Origin: Chloroflexota bacterium
GTDB lineage: Bacteria; Chloroflexota; Anaerolineae; Anaerolineales; Anaerolineaceae
DNA length: 64,000 bases
Assembly: GCA_016887485.1 (NCBI GenBank)
Contig: CP069394.1
Span: forward strand, 124,001 to 188,000
Reading direction: 5' to 3'
Below are positions 25,949 through 34,288 of the stretch, one piece after another (the first letter of the stretch is position 1; the number at the start of each line of letters is the position of its first letter). A model generated the notes under the pieces. That model saw nothing but the letters and a program-made list of their open reading frames with translations. It was not told the DNA's origin and searched no databases. The position numbers were made by a program, and so were the translations under genes.

Positions 25949-26212
25949 TCAAACTTTCATATATTCGGGCATATCCAGCACGAAAATTGTTGCAGCATGT
26001 AGATTAGGTTTGTGAACTGTGCACCTGTTCTTGACGATGTCAATTACCAAGTCCACCTGTTTGGCTTCGAGACCCAGCAAAAGGGTTACATTGCCCTTCC
26101 GCAGGAAACCACCGGTACTTGTCAGACGGGTTACCGAAAAATCCATTCCGACCAAAGCTTCCAGCACGCGGTCGCTATCCTTATCTTGTATGATGATGGT
26201 CATCAACTTCAT
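25949..26212 (-). CDS. Cyclic-di-AMP receptor, P-II-like (DarA/PstA family, DUF970)
   Basis: 87 residues. The start MKLMTIIIQDKDSDRVLEAL and the motif TSTGGFLRKGNVTLLLGL (about 31-48) are the DarA/PstA hallmarks; the TTGGFLRxGNxT segment contacts c-di-AMP in characterised members. The C-terminal half is shorter than in Bacillus DarA. It is the middle gene of a three-gene operon with a divergent paralogue upstream and an MFS transporter downstream. Likely a cytoplasmic trimeric sensor. Confidence 0.9.
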   Translation of the reverse strand: MKLMTIIIQDKDSDRVLEALVGMDFSVTRLTSTGGFLRKGNVTLLLGLEAKQVDLVIDIVKNRCTVHKPNLHAATIFVLDMPEYMKV

Positions 26213-26220
26213 CGGAAACC

Positions 26221-26562
26221 TCAGATCTGATTGAATTCTTCAATGGGCAAGGCATAGAGGGTTGCACCACCTTCCTGGCTCTCCATAACCGGCAGTGACC
26301 CAAGTTCTCGCATCGAACGCATTTCAACCGGGATGAACTTGCGATATGGCTGGCAGTATTTGCGCACCAGAGTTTTGAGTGTATCCAGACGTTCATGTTT
26401 CAGTCCCAGCAGCAAGCACACTGTCGGCTCATGGAACAGGCTGCTCGCGCTGTCGATGGTAGTGAAGTAGAAATGTTGACGATTGAGGTTCGCTTCCAGC
26501 TTTTTGGATTGGGAGAGCGAAACAACGATCAAAACTAAAAGGTCAATATCCGGGTCGGGCAT
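26221..26562 (-). CDS. Divergent P-II-like paralogue of DarA type
   Basis: 113 residues. The fold pattern follows the neighbour: a strand LLVLIVVSLSQSKKLEANL, then FYFTTIDSASSLFHEPTVCLLLGL, where the ligand loop of DarA (TGGFLRxGNxT) is replaced by DSASSLFHEPT. The longer C-terminus (RKFIPVEMRSMRELGSLPV, GGATLYALPIEEF) keeps a beta-strand typical of this family. It may bind another ligand or form mixed trimers. It starts the operon; 8 nt separate it from the DarA-like gene. Confidence 0.7.
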   Translation of the reverse strand: MPDPDIDLLVLIVVSLSQSKKLEANLNRQHFYFTTIDSASSLFHEPTVCLLLGLKHERLDTLKTLVRKYCQPYRKFIPVEMRSMRELGSLPVMESQEGGATLYALPIEEFNQI

Positions 26563-26704
26563 GCCTCATCTCCAGATCAATAGATAATTTACTGCTTTCA
26601 TTTTACAATAAGATTATCATAACAATAGAGCAAATAACCCTCTTGGGCAAGAAAAGCTTCGTGGTAAAATCGGATTTAACCGCCCTTTAATACATAAGGT
26701 AAAC

Positions 26705-27025
26705 ATGAGCAATAAAAAACGTTCCACGCTGCTGATCGTCTTATTGGTTTCCATATTTATTTGCGCTTGTCCTGGTTTTGCGTTATTAATTCCTGGGGTT
26801 AATGCCTTCTTTGATGTGCTGCAAACTGGCAATGTCGTGAGCCAGGAAGATTACATTTGGGATATGGTTTTGAGCGGTGGGGCGATCCTCCTTGCATTGC
26901 TGGCGATTGCCGTCCCGATAATCTTATTTGTGGTCTGGCTCTTCACGCGAAAGTCAAAAGATCCCTATGACCAACGGGAACCCACTGGTGCTTCAGCGGA
27001 TGACCCACTTCCCCCAACGCGATAA
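26705..27025 (+). CDS. Small membrane protein, unknown
   Basis: 106 residues with two hydrophobic helices (about 9-30, 56-82) and a basic then proline-rich cytoplasmic tail. A TAAAAT-type minus-10 (near 26664) and AAGG upstream support expression. No family recognised. Flanked by divergent P-II operon and a repeat/terminator block, so it is a one-gene unit. Confidence 0.6.
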   Translation: MSNKKRSTLLIVLLVSIFICACPGFALLIPGVNAFFDVLQTGNVVSQEDYIWDMVLSGGAILLALLAIAVPIILFVVWLFTRKSKDPYDQREPTGASADDPLPPTR

Positions 27026-27031
27026 TAATTC

Positions 27032-27109
27032 GTAGGTTACGCTTACAGCGTGACTTCTCATTGATTGTCACGCAGGTGAGGCCTGAGGGCCTCACCATGC
27101 AGTGACCTA
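27032..27109. repeat. GTAGGTCACG-type palindromic repeat pair
   Basis: Two imperfect hairpins: GTAGGTTACGCTTACAGCGTGAC (27032-27054) and GTCACGCAGGTGAGGCC... ending GTGACCTA (27067-27109). The outer ends GTAGGT and ACCTA face each other. Same family as the blocks at 48369 and 57537. Confidence 0.7.
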
Positions 27110-27115
27110 AAAAAT

Positions 27116-27144
27116 AAAATCCCGGTGAAAAGACCGGGATTTTT
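27116..27144. terminator. Bidirectional terminator
   Basis: AATCCCGGT, loop GAAAAG, ACCGGGATT with A-run before and T-run after. Ends the small membrane gene and the converging KamA gene. Confidence 0.9.
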
Positions 27145-27162
27145 GTTTTATTTATAATCTAG

Positions 27163-28500
27163 TTATTCATCTTCCTGTTTGCCATCCCCAATACCGCGGG
27201 GGATCCACTTTTCTTTGTTCTCTCGCAAACGGTGAACGCCGCCGCCCCGGTTATGCAGCTCATCAAAGCCATGCGGCTTGAGGAACATCTCTTCGCCTTC
27301 CAGAAGGCCGAAGACACCGCTCTGGCCGGGTTCCAATGTTTCATCTTTGAAGGGCGCTACCAGGGCCGGGTCTATCGGCTTATAATCGGTCGGCTCCTCA
27401 TAAGTGGTGATATAGCCTTCATAGTTTCGCAGGACAACCTTGTGGTCCGAATAGCTGATGAGGTAATTCGGGTTCAAAGGAATCTTCCCGCCGCCACCAG
27501 GCGCATCCACCACATATGTTGGGACAGCGAAACCGGATGTGTGGCCGCGCAGTGCTTCGATGATCTCGATACCTTTGCCGACAGGTGTGCGGAAGTGCCC
27601 GGCGCCGTGGACCAGGTCGCATTGATAGAGGTAATAGGGCCGTACCCGCATTCGAACCAAATCGTGCACCAGACGGCGCTGGATCGTGGGGTCATCATTG
27701 ACGCCCGCCAGCAGCACGGACTGGTTGCCCAGAGGGATGCCCGCCCGAGTGAGTTTGTCACAGGCTTCCGCCAGTTCACCGGTGATCTCGTTGGGATGGT
27801 TGACGTGGATATTGATCCACAGCGGGTGGAATTTCTGCAGCATGTCGGTCAGCTCTTTGGTGATGCGCTGTGGCATGAACACCGGGACGCGTGAGCCAAT
27901 GCGAACGACCTCAATATGCGGGATTTCTCGCAGGGCTGTAAGCAGGCGTTCCAAAATGCGAGGGGCCAGGGTTAATGGGTCACCACCGGAGAGCAGCACA
28001 TCACGGACCTGAGGGGTGCGGCGGAGGTAATCCAGTTGGGCTTCAAAATCCTTGGAAGAGAAGGTCTGGGTGGGATCGCCAACGATCCGGGAACGGGTGC
28101 AATAGCGGCAGTAGCTGGCGCACTGGGTGGTGACCAGCATCAGAACCCGGTCGGGATAGCGATGGACCAAGCCGGGGACAGGAGAGTGAGCATCTTCCGC
28201 CAGGGAATCGCCCATTTCGCCTGTGAACGTCGATATTTCATCTGCAGTGGGGATGATCTGCCGTCGGACGGGGTCCTGCGGGTCATCTGGATCGATCAAA
28301 GATGCAAAGTAGGGTGTGATATCCACCCTAAAAAGGCCAGGTTGACTGAGTGCTTTGCGTTCACTCTTGGTGAGGGTCAGTACCTGTTCAAAATCCTCTA
28401 CTGAGTTCAGCCGATGGCTGAGCTGCCAGCGCCAGTCGTTCCATTTTTCATCGGGAATGTCTGCAAAGGCGGCGGCACGCTTCGACGGAAAAGGTAACAT
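27163..28500 (-). CDS. kamA: Lysine 2,3-aminomutase family radical SAM enzyme
   Basis: 445 residues. Radical SAM cluster motif CASYCRYCTRSR, SAM motif GGDPLTL, and the PLP motif PGGGGKIPLNP are all present, in the order seen in KamA (L-lysine to beta-lysine). This step starts lysine fermentation or, with AblB, the osmolyte N-epsilon-acetyl-beta-lysine. No ablB acetyltransferase is adjacent; the GNAT at 30075 is of another type. ATG 28500 is chosen over TTG 28503 by spacing from AAGGAG. Confidence 0.9.
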   Translation of the reverse strand: MLPFPSKRAAAFADIPDEKWNDWRWQLSHRLNSVEDFEQVLTLTKSERKALSQPGLFRVDITPYFASLIDPDDPQDPVRRQIIPTADEISTFTGEMGDSLAEDAHSPVPGLVHRYPDRVLMLVTTQCASYCRYCTRSRIVGDPTQTFSSKDFEAQLDYLRRTPQVRDVLLSGGDPLTLAPRILERLLTALREIPHIEVVRIGSRVPVFMPQRITKELTDMLQKFHPLWINIHVNHPNEITGELAEACDKLTRAGIPLGNQSVLLAGVNDDPTIQRRLVHDLVRMRVRPYYLYQCDLVHGAGHFRTPVGKGIEIIEALRGHTSGFAVPTYVVDAPGGGGKIPLNPNYLISYSDHKVVLRNYEGYITTYEEPTDYKPIDPALVAPFKDETLEPGQSGVFGLLEGEEMFLKPHGFDELHNRGGGVHRLRENKEKWIPRGIGDGKQEDE

Positions 28501-28595
28501 CAATTTATCTCCTTTGGTTTTGATTGCCCTTATTCTAATATGGCTGCCAGGCTCAGGTCAATGAGAAACCCACTGTTCTGAGCCTGTTATTTTTA

Positions 28596-29045
28596 TTATG
28601 TTTCGGATTCGATGGTATTAAGCTCCTTGAAGAAATATTCCCGATCCTCTTCGCTGTTGATTTTTTCACCAGCCTCTTGCCCCAGGATGATGAATTTCGC
28701 CGTTTCCATCAGGTCACCAGTCAGGTGACAGGCCCGCGCCATAGCTTCATAGGCGAAAGCCAGATCAAAATCGACAAGGTTGTTTTCGAGGGTGACCTGC
28801 AGGCAGCGCTCAGCGTGATAGAGGCAGGGCTCCGATCTGCCTACCACAGCGTAAACGCGGCTGATCTGCCATTCACCCCTGGCGATATTGACCGCTTCAC
28901 CAGCAATTTCCCAATGGTACCGTGAGGCATGAGCGGCATTGATCATCCGATCCGTCTCGGCCTGGGTCCGGTCGGTCTTTTCCATCAGGTCCCAAGTGAG
29001 GTTGAAGAGGTCGATAGCCATTTGCCGGTGAATGGATTTATCCAT
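28596..29045 (-). CDS. Unknown helical protein (TPR-like)
   Basis: 149 residues, almost all helical and without signal peptide. The pattern of paired helices (AIDLFNLTWDLMEKTDR; AHASRYHWEIAG; ACHLTGDLMETAKFIILGQE) resembles tetratricopeptide-like units, including a LxxAxxAxxxC-type segment LYHAERCLQVTLENNL. Family not recognised. It lies 26 nt downstream of prs on the same strand and may be co-transcribed. Confidence 0.65.
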   Translation of the reverse strand: MDKSIHRQMAIDLFNLTWDLMEKTDRTQAETDRMINAAHASRYHWEIAGEAVNIARGEWQISRVYAVVGRSEPCLYHAERCLQVTLENNLVDFDLAFAYEAMARACHLTGDLMETAKFIILGQEAGEKINSEEDREYFFKELNTIESET

Positions 29046-29071
29046 TGGAATCCTTTCGAGTAAGCAGCTGA

Positions 29072-30061
29072 TTATTCGTTGAACATTTCTCCGACACTGG
29101 TCCCTTCGTTAGCCCGTTTGATGACTTCGCCCAACAATTTGCTTATTGAAAGGATGACCAGCCGATCGCCAAAGAGTGCTTTCTTCTCAGGTGGGATCGG
29201 AACAGTGTTGGTAGTCACAAATTGTTTGACTGGTAGGGCAGCCAGACGTTCTGCGGCGTTATTGGAAAGGATGGGGTGCACGAAGATCATGTAGATATCC
29301 TGTGCGCCCTGTTCTTTCAAAATTTCCACGGCATGCACCATGGACCCGCCGGTGTTGATTTCATCATCGACCAGGAGGACATCCTTGCCTTTGACATCGC
29401 CGATGATCGTCAGGGATTTCGGGTTGGTGATGTCGGTGGTCCGTTTCTTCTCGATAAATGCCAGGCTGGTATGCAGCAAATCGGCATAGACCCGACCTTT
29501 CTTGGCAAAACCCAAGTCGGCTGTAACAACAACGGGATCGTTGAGGGTGGGGGCCAGTTCGACCAGGTAATCCTTGAGGATGTGGAAACCGCGCAGGACA
29601 TCACCGGGGATTGAGAAGAAGCCCTGAATCTGGCCGGCATGCAGATCAAAGGTCATGTAGCGGTCAGCGCCGGCAGCAACGATCATATCCGCCACCAGAC
29701 GGGCTGTGATCGGTACGCGGGGTTTGTCTTTTTTATCGGAACGTCCGTAGCAAAGGTAGGGGACGACCGCAGTGATCCGCCCAGCTGAGTCCAGCTTGAG
29801 GGTTTGGATCAGGATCAGCAGTTCCATCAGGTTGCGATGGACGGGTGTGGAGGTTGTCTGGATGACGTAGCAGTCCTGCCCGCGAACGCTGGATTGGAGT
29901 TGGACGAAGAGGTTTTCATTGGGGAACTGGGTAATCTCACGACCGCAGAGGTCGGTCTTCAGATAGTCTGCGATCTCCTGAGAGAGTTCCGGTGAGCCGG
30001 TGCCTGCAAATAGCTTGATGTTTCCAAAAAGCAGCTCATGCTGCATATGAGGGGTTGGCAT
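29072..30061 (-). CDS. prs: Ribose-phosphate pyrophosphokinase
   Basis: 329 residues; start ATG 30061, because an upstream start at 30103 would run into the preceding gene and this ATG has AAAGGAT. Typical blocks: FAGTGSPELSQEIADYL, FPNENLFVQLQSSVRGQDCY, PYLCYGRSDKK (ATP loop), DLHAGQIQGFF and the PRPP loop VLLVDDEINTGG. It makes PRPP from ribose-5-phosphate and ATP for nucleotide, His and Trp synthesis. Cytoplasmic. Confidence 0.95.
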   Translation of the reverse strand: MPTPHMQHELLFGNIKLFAGTGSPELSQEIADYLKTDLCGREITQFPNENLFVQLQSSVRGQDCYVIQTTSTPVHRNLMELLILIQTLKLDSAGRITAVVPYLCYGRSDKKDKPRVPITARLVADMIVAAGADRYMTFDLHAGQIQGFFSIPGDVLRGFHILKDYLVELAPTLNDPVVVTADLGFAKKGRVYADLLHTSLAFIEKKRTTDITNPKSLTIIGDVKGKDVLLVDDEINTGGSMVHAVEILKEQGAQDIYMIFVHPILSNNAAERLAALPVKQFVTTNTVPIPPEKKALFGDRLVILSISKLLGEVIKRANEGTSVGEMFNE

Positions 30062-30074
30062 TAATTCGATCCTT

Positions 30075-30644
30075 TTATTTCTGATTCTCAGATTTTTGTT
30101 CATCCCATTCAGGGCGGAGTACGCTCATGAAGTGGAGGTCGTAATATTGGCCGTGCTGGTAATGACCATCACGGAATTTGCCTTCATACTTATAACCGGC
30201 TTTTTCGTAAGCCCTGATCCCGCGATTGTTCTTGGCATAGACTCGCAGCCAGATCCGGTGCAGGTTGAGCGATTCGAAGCCATGCTTGAGCAGGAGTTTC
30301 ATGGTCTCGGTGCCATAGCCCCGGTTCCAGAAATCCTTCTCGCCAATCATGATGCCGACTTCAGCAGACCGGCAGCGCCAATCCACATTATGAAATTGGC
30401 AGGTGCCAATGGGGCGATAACCGCCAGACTGGCTTTCATCCTGAATGTCAATGACAAAGGGATGTTCAACCGCTGGTAGGGACATCATGTTCTCGTACCA
30501 GCGGTCTTCTTCAAATTGCGACATGGGATAAACCAGCGTCAGATGTTCGGTCACCTCCGGGTCGTTCACCCAGGTCAGGAACAGGCTGGTCTCTTCTTTT
30601 TCTGCTGACCGAAGGCGTATTCTCTCGCCAATAATATGTGCCAT
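30075..30644 (-). CDS. GNAT N-acetyltransferase (RimJ/RimL type)
   Basis: 189 residues. GNAT pattern: IRLRSAEKEE at the start, GTCQFHNVDWRCRSAEVGIM and the acetyl-CoA loop KDFWNRGYGTETMKLLL, then NLHRIWLRVYAKNNRGIRAY. Such proteins acetylate small amines or protein N-termini; the substrate is unknown. It starts 18 nt after aspS and is followed by prs after 13 nt, so the three probably share a transcript. Confidence 0.9.
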   Translation of the reverse strand: MAHIIGERIRLRSAEKEETSLFLTWVNDPEVTEHLTLVYPMSQFEEDRWYENMMSLPAVEHPFVIDIQDESQSGGYRPIGTCQFHNVDWRCRSAEVGIMIGEKDFWNRGYGTETMKLLLKHGFESLNLHRIWLRVYAKNNRGIRAYEKAGYKYEGKFRDGHYQHGQYYDLHFMSVLRPEWDEQKSENQK

Positions 30645-30662
30645 GTCAGAACTTCCTTAGTC

Positions 30663-31979
30663 TTACGGATTGAGGCGGGTCGGCCCACGGAAGATGTAGA
30701 CCGCTTCGCGAATATTCGGAAGATCCAACAGGATCATCAGGAAACGGCTGAGGCCGAAGCCGAAGCCGCCATGGGGTGGGGTGCCATACTTGAAGAAGTT
30801 AAGATAATCCTGAATGGGTTCATCGGTGAGGCCTTTGATATGGGCCTGTTCCCGCAAAACCTCATAGCGGTGTTCACGCTGCGCACCGGTGGAGACTTCC
30901 AAACCCTTTCCAAGCAAGTCGAAACTGCGGGTGGTTTTGTCTTCGGGGTCCAGCATGTGATAGAAGGGGCGGGCCTCAAAGGGCCAATCGGTCACAAACA
31001 CATAGTCATGGCCTTCCTTCTCCTTGAAGTAAGCGCCCAGTGCCCGTTCAGCGCCTGGGTCAAGATCGTGGAGTTTATCAGGAGGGAGCTTGTAGCCCAG
31101 TTCCTTCAAGAGCTTATGAGCATCCGCCATCTTGATGCGGGGGAAGGGCACGGAGGGGACTTCCAGTTCCACACCAAAGACTTCTTTGATAGCTTCGCCA
31201 TGCTTTTCGATGACTTTTTCGTAGGTGTAGGCCAGCCAACGCTCCATGAAAGCCATCACGTCTTCATGGGAGTCAACCCAGGACATTTCCATATCCACAC
31301 CGGTGAACTCGGTCATATGGCGGGAGGTGAAGGAGGGGTCTGCTCGGAAGACGGGGCCGATCTCGAAGACGTTTTCAAAACCGGCAGCCATCGCCATCTG
31401 TTTGTAGAATTGGGGCGATTGAGCCAGATAAGCGGTCTTTTCAAAGTAGGGCAGGGAGAACAGTTCAGCGCCACTTTCACTGGGAGCGCCGACGATCTTG
31501 GGGGAATGGATTTCGATGAATTCGTGCTGCAGCCAATATTCCCGCATGGCATGTTCAGCAGTGGTTTCCACTGCAAAAATTAACTGGTTGACATCCCGGC
31601 GTAAATCCAAATAGCGCCAATCCAGCCGAAAATCCTGCTCGGGTAAGTATTCGCCGAAAGGCTCGAAGGCCACTGGGATCTCCGCTGCACCTTCAACCGT
31701 GAGTTCTTCCAGCTGTAATTCGATGCCGCCCAATTTGACAACGTCGTTCTTGACGACTTTACCGGTGACGGTCAGCGCAGATTCGGTCCCAACGTTGGAG
31801 ATCAAGTCGGCGAGTTCGGGATTGCCTTTTTTCCAGTGGGCAACCTGAACCAGGCCGGTGCGGTCCCGGATGATCAGGAACTGCATATTTTTCTGGTCAC
31901 GCAGGGTCTGCAGCCAGCCCTTAATGGTTACCTGTTCGTCGATATGTTGTCCAAGGTTTTTAATCAGCGTACGTTTCAT
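30663..31979 (-). CDS. aspS: Aspartate--tRNA ligase, archaeal type (probably non-discriminating)
   Basis: 438 residues, the length of archaeal AspRS2, not the about 590 of ordinary bacterial AspRS, and without the bacterial GAD insertion. An N-terminal OB fold (to about 105) is followed by class II motif 1 (IEIHSPKIVG), motif 2 (FRADPSFTSRHMTEF) and motif 3 (GGFGFGLSRFLM). Archaeal-type enzymes in bacteria often charge both tRNAAsp and tRNAAsn, with GatCAB finishing Asn-tRNA. That dual use is inferred only. Confidence 0.9.
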   Translation of the reverse strand: MKRTLIKNLGQHIDEQVTIKGWLQTLRDQKNMQFLIIRDRTGLVQVAHWKKGNPELADLISNVGTESALTVTGKVVKNDVVKLGGIELQLEELTVEGAAEIPVAFEPFGEYLPEQDFRLDWRYLDLRRDVNQLIFAVETTAEHAMREYWLQHEFIEIHSPKIVGAPSESGAELFSLPYFEKTAYLAQSPQFYKQMAMAAGFENVFEIGPVFRADPSFTSRHMTEFTGVDMEMSWVDSHEDVMAFMERWLAYTYEKVIEKHGEAIKEVFGVELEVPSVPFPRIKMADAHKLLKELGYKLPPDKLHDLDPGAERALGAYFKEKEGHDYVFVTDWPFEARPFYHMLDPEDKTTRSFDLLGKGLEVSTGAQREHRYEVLREQAHIKGLTDEPIQDYLNFFKYGTPPHGGFGFGLSRFLMILLDLPNIREAVYIFRGPTRLNP

Positions 31980-32047
31980 GTTGTTCTTCTCCTGAATAAG
32001 CTTCTACCATCCATAATAACTTAAATTTTGCATCAAACCTATATAAC

Positions 32048-33061
32048 TTAGGTCAATAATTCCAGGGCGGACTGGGGGCTGATCTTTCGTTCGATCACAT
32101 CATTCAAAACGGCATCATAACGTGCCGGGTCCAGGCTTTCATGCCAATTGCGCACAAGGTAGTCCTGGATCAATGCCTGAAGGTCTTTTTCCAGCCGCTG
32201 GGCCTCTTTCACCTGCCAAAGACCGGATTGGCGCAAGTGATCCCGGTGGGATTTGATGGCTTCCACCAATTCGGGAATGCCCTGTCCTTGGGTGGCGGTC
32301 ACAGGTAGCACCGGTGTTTTCCAATCTATCTGGGCTTCCCCGGTTTCGTGTTGTTCCGTTTGTGATTGGCGGAGGTGTTTGCCTGCCACGGGGAGACTGC
32401 CGCCGCCCTTTGACATTTCCAGCATGGCCTGCAGGGCACGCACGGCGTTTTCTGAACCGGGCTGGTCGGCTTTGTTGACCACCAGGATATCCCCGATCTC
32501 GAGAATCCCGGCTTTGATCGCCTGAATATCATCGCCGAGGCCCGGTGCTTCCACCACGATGACTGTATGGGCCAGTTGGGCGATATCCACTTCAGCCTGA
32601 CCAGCGCCAACCGTTTCGACCAGGATCAGGTCAAAACCAGCGCCATCCAACAGGGTAGTAAAGGCAGCGGTGCTGTGGGCAAGGCCGCCCAGAGCACCGC
32701 GTGAAGCCATCGAACGTATGAAAATGCCGGGATCGCCGATCAGGTCCTGCATCCGGATTCGGTCCCCCAAAAGGGCACCTCCGGTGAAGGGGCTGGTGGG
32801 ATCAACGGCAACAATGGCAATCTTGAGCTGCTCCCCCGAATGTGGGTCTTTTCTGAAGGCGCGGGCAAGCTGGTTCACCAGCGTGCTCTTACCTGTGCCG
32901 GGCGCACCGGTGATGCCGACCAGAAACGCGTTGCCGGTATGGGGGAAAAGGGTGGAGATCAACGCCTGACCTGCCGGATCTCCATTTTCAACGGCGGTCA
33001 GGGCGCGGGAAAGCGCGAGCCGATTACCCTGGCGGAGTGCTTCAGGATCGAGGTGCTTCAT
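32048..33061 (-). CDS. meaB: Methylmalonyl-CoA mutase-associated GTPase MeaB
   Basis: 337 residues from ATG 33061, 4 nt after the stop of the mutase subunit; a longer frame would overlap that gene. P-loop GAPGTGKST, switch region DPTSPFTGGALLGDRIRM, LVETVGAGQAEVDIA and NKADQPG are those of the MeaB/ArgK G3E GTPases. It guards loading and reactivation of B12 in methylmalonyl-CoA mutase. Translationally coupled to the B12 subunit. Confidence 0.95.
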   Translation of the reverse strand: MKHLDPEALRQGNRLALSRALTAVENGDPAGQALISTLFPHTGNAFLVGITGAPGTGKSTLVNQLARAFRKDPHSGEQLKIAIVAVDPTSPFTGGALLGDRIRMQDLIGDPGIFIRSMASRGALGGLAHSTAAFTTLLDGAGFDLILVETVGAGQAEVDIAQLAHTVIVVEAPGLGDDIQAIKAGILEIGDILVVNKADQPGSENAVRALQAMLEMSKGGGSLPVAGKHLRQSQTEQHETGEAQIDWKTPVLPVTATQGQGIPELVEAIKSHRDHLRQSGLWQVKEAQRLEKDLQALIQDYLVRNWHESLDPARYDAVLNDVIERKISPQSALELLT

Positions 33062-33065
33062 GTGA

Positions 33066-33473
33066 TTAATTGGCTTGTGCTTGCAGCGCAAACCGGATGT
33101 CTTCAGCCACTTTCTTGGTGTCGGTGCCAGGTCCATACACTGCATAGACTCCCAGGGCCATTAACCCAGGGATATCATTTTCGGGAATGATTCCCCCAAC
33201 AAAAACTTTTACATCGTCCAAGCCCAATTCGACCAGTTTATTGATAACTGCCGGGACGAGGGCGTTATGTGCACCGGAAAGGATCGACATACCAACCACA
33301 TCCACATCTTCCTGCAAGGCGGCTTCGGCGATCATTTCAGGGGTTTGGCGTAGGCCGGTGTAGATCACTTCCATACCGGCATCTCGCAAAGCTCGGGCGA
33401 CTACTTTTGCGCCGCGATCGTGCCCATCAAGGCCGGGCTTGGCGACTAAAACACGAATTTTTCTGTCTACCAT
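33066..33473 (-). CDS. Methylmalonyl-CoA mutase, B12-binding subunit
   Basis: 135 residues containing only the cobalamin domain: [18 protein letters not shown] with the base-off DxHxxG motif, [24 protein letters not shown] and [13 protein letters not shown]. It is the small subunit (like the C-terminal domain of MutB/ScpA) that interconverts succinyl-CoA and methylmalonyl-CoA together with a separate catalytic subunit not found here. A TATAAT (about 33510) and GGAGATGTGA precede it. Operon with meaB. Confidence 0.92.
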   Translation of the reverse strand: MVDRKIRVLVAKPGLDGHDRGAKVVARALRDAGMEVIYTGLRQTPEMIAEAALQEDVDVVGMSILSGAHNALVPAVINKLVELGLDDVKVFVGGIIPENDIPGLMALGVYAVYGPGTDTKKVAEDIRFALQAQAN

Positions 33474-33608
33474 TCACATCTCCATTGTGTCAGATTGCAA
33501 TTTTGATTATACCGCGTTCGCTTATCTGGACGAGGGTTTCACCCCCTGATATTTCATTAAAAGAATAGCTCAATCATAGAAAAAGTGGTGGATCGGGATT
33601 TAAAAATA

Positions 33609-33635
33609 AAAAGAGCCGATTTTACCGGCTCTTTT
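33609..33635 (-). terminator. Rho-independent terminator
   Basis: AAAAGAGCCG, loop, CGGCTCTTTT; U-run on the minus strand. Lies after the flavin reductase stop at 33652. Confidence 0.85.
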
Positions 33636-33651
33636 GATGTCTTATGATTGT

Positions 33652-34218
33652 TCAGGCATGTTTCAACATGGGAAGGGCTTGTTTATCCTTGTTGAATTGA
33701 TAGGATTCGATCGCTGAAGCATAGAGGATCTCACCGTAGTAGATGCGGTGAATATCCTTATTGGGATAGTGACGGTCAATGGTCACATCCAGAAAATGCG
33801 CCGGGTTGAGGTCATTGGCGTAAATTTTATTGCATTCAATGGTGAGTTCGGCTTCTTCATAAACCGGGGCGGTAACAGTATTCGCCCGCTGCAGAGTTAG
33901 GCCGGATTCGGCGATTTTGTCATGATCCCTGCCGGATTGCGTACCCATTATGGTCAACGCTTCGTGGCAGCTTCTGGGGAAAATGGAGATTGTGAAATTA
34001 TCATACTTCTCCATGAATTTGAAGGTGTAGCGGGAGTGGCGGACGGCGACAAACGCAAAGGGTTTGCCCCACATCGTGCCCAGAGCTCCCCAGCCAATTG
34101 TCATTCCGTTATAATCATCCTGATCATAATCGCCAGCGGTCAGCAGAGCCCATTGGTTATGGAAGAGGTAGTGCGGTCTAAGGATAAGTTTCCTGATTTC
34201 AACTGGTAATCGATCCAT
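33652..34218 (-). CDS. Flavin reductase family protein
   Basis: 188 residues from ATG 34218 (AAGGAC upstream; an earlier frame start lies in the divergent promoter). FMN-binding split barrel: WALLTAGDYDQDDYNGMTIGWG, PFAFVAVRHSRYTF, NFTISIFPRSCHEALTIMGT. Related to the PP-loop style flavoredoxins of anaerobes. It is divergent from the flippase-like gene, with only 70 nt between the two starts. Confidence 0.85.
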   Translation of the reverse strand: MDRLPVEIRKLILRPHYLFHNQWALLTAGDYDQDDYNGMTIGWGALGTMWGKPFAFVAVRHSRYTFKFMEKYDNFTISIFPRSCHEALTIMGTQSGRDHDKIAESGLTLQRANTVTAPVYEEAELTIECNKIYANDLNPAHFLDVTIDRHYPNKDIHRIYYGEILYASAIESYQFNKDKQALPMLKHA

Positions 34219-34275
34219 GTTGTGTCCTTTCTTTCGAGAAGATAGTAACATAAGCGAGTTTAAGAAAGGTTTGAG

Positions 34276-34281
34276 TATAAT
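34276..34281 (+). promoter_or_regulatory. Minus-10 box of the flippase-like gene (leaderless)
   Basis: TATAAT, 7 nt before ATG 34289. No ribosome site can fit between, so the mRNA likely starts at the ATG. Confidence 0.6.
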
Positions 34282-34288
34282 TGGCATC

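Noticed and set aside
30636-31583. 315-codon frame on the plus strand
   Set aside because: Mirror of aspS; the minus strand carries all class II synthetase motifs.
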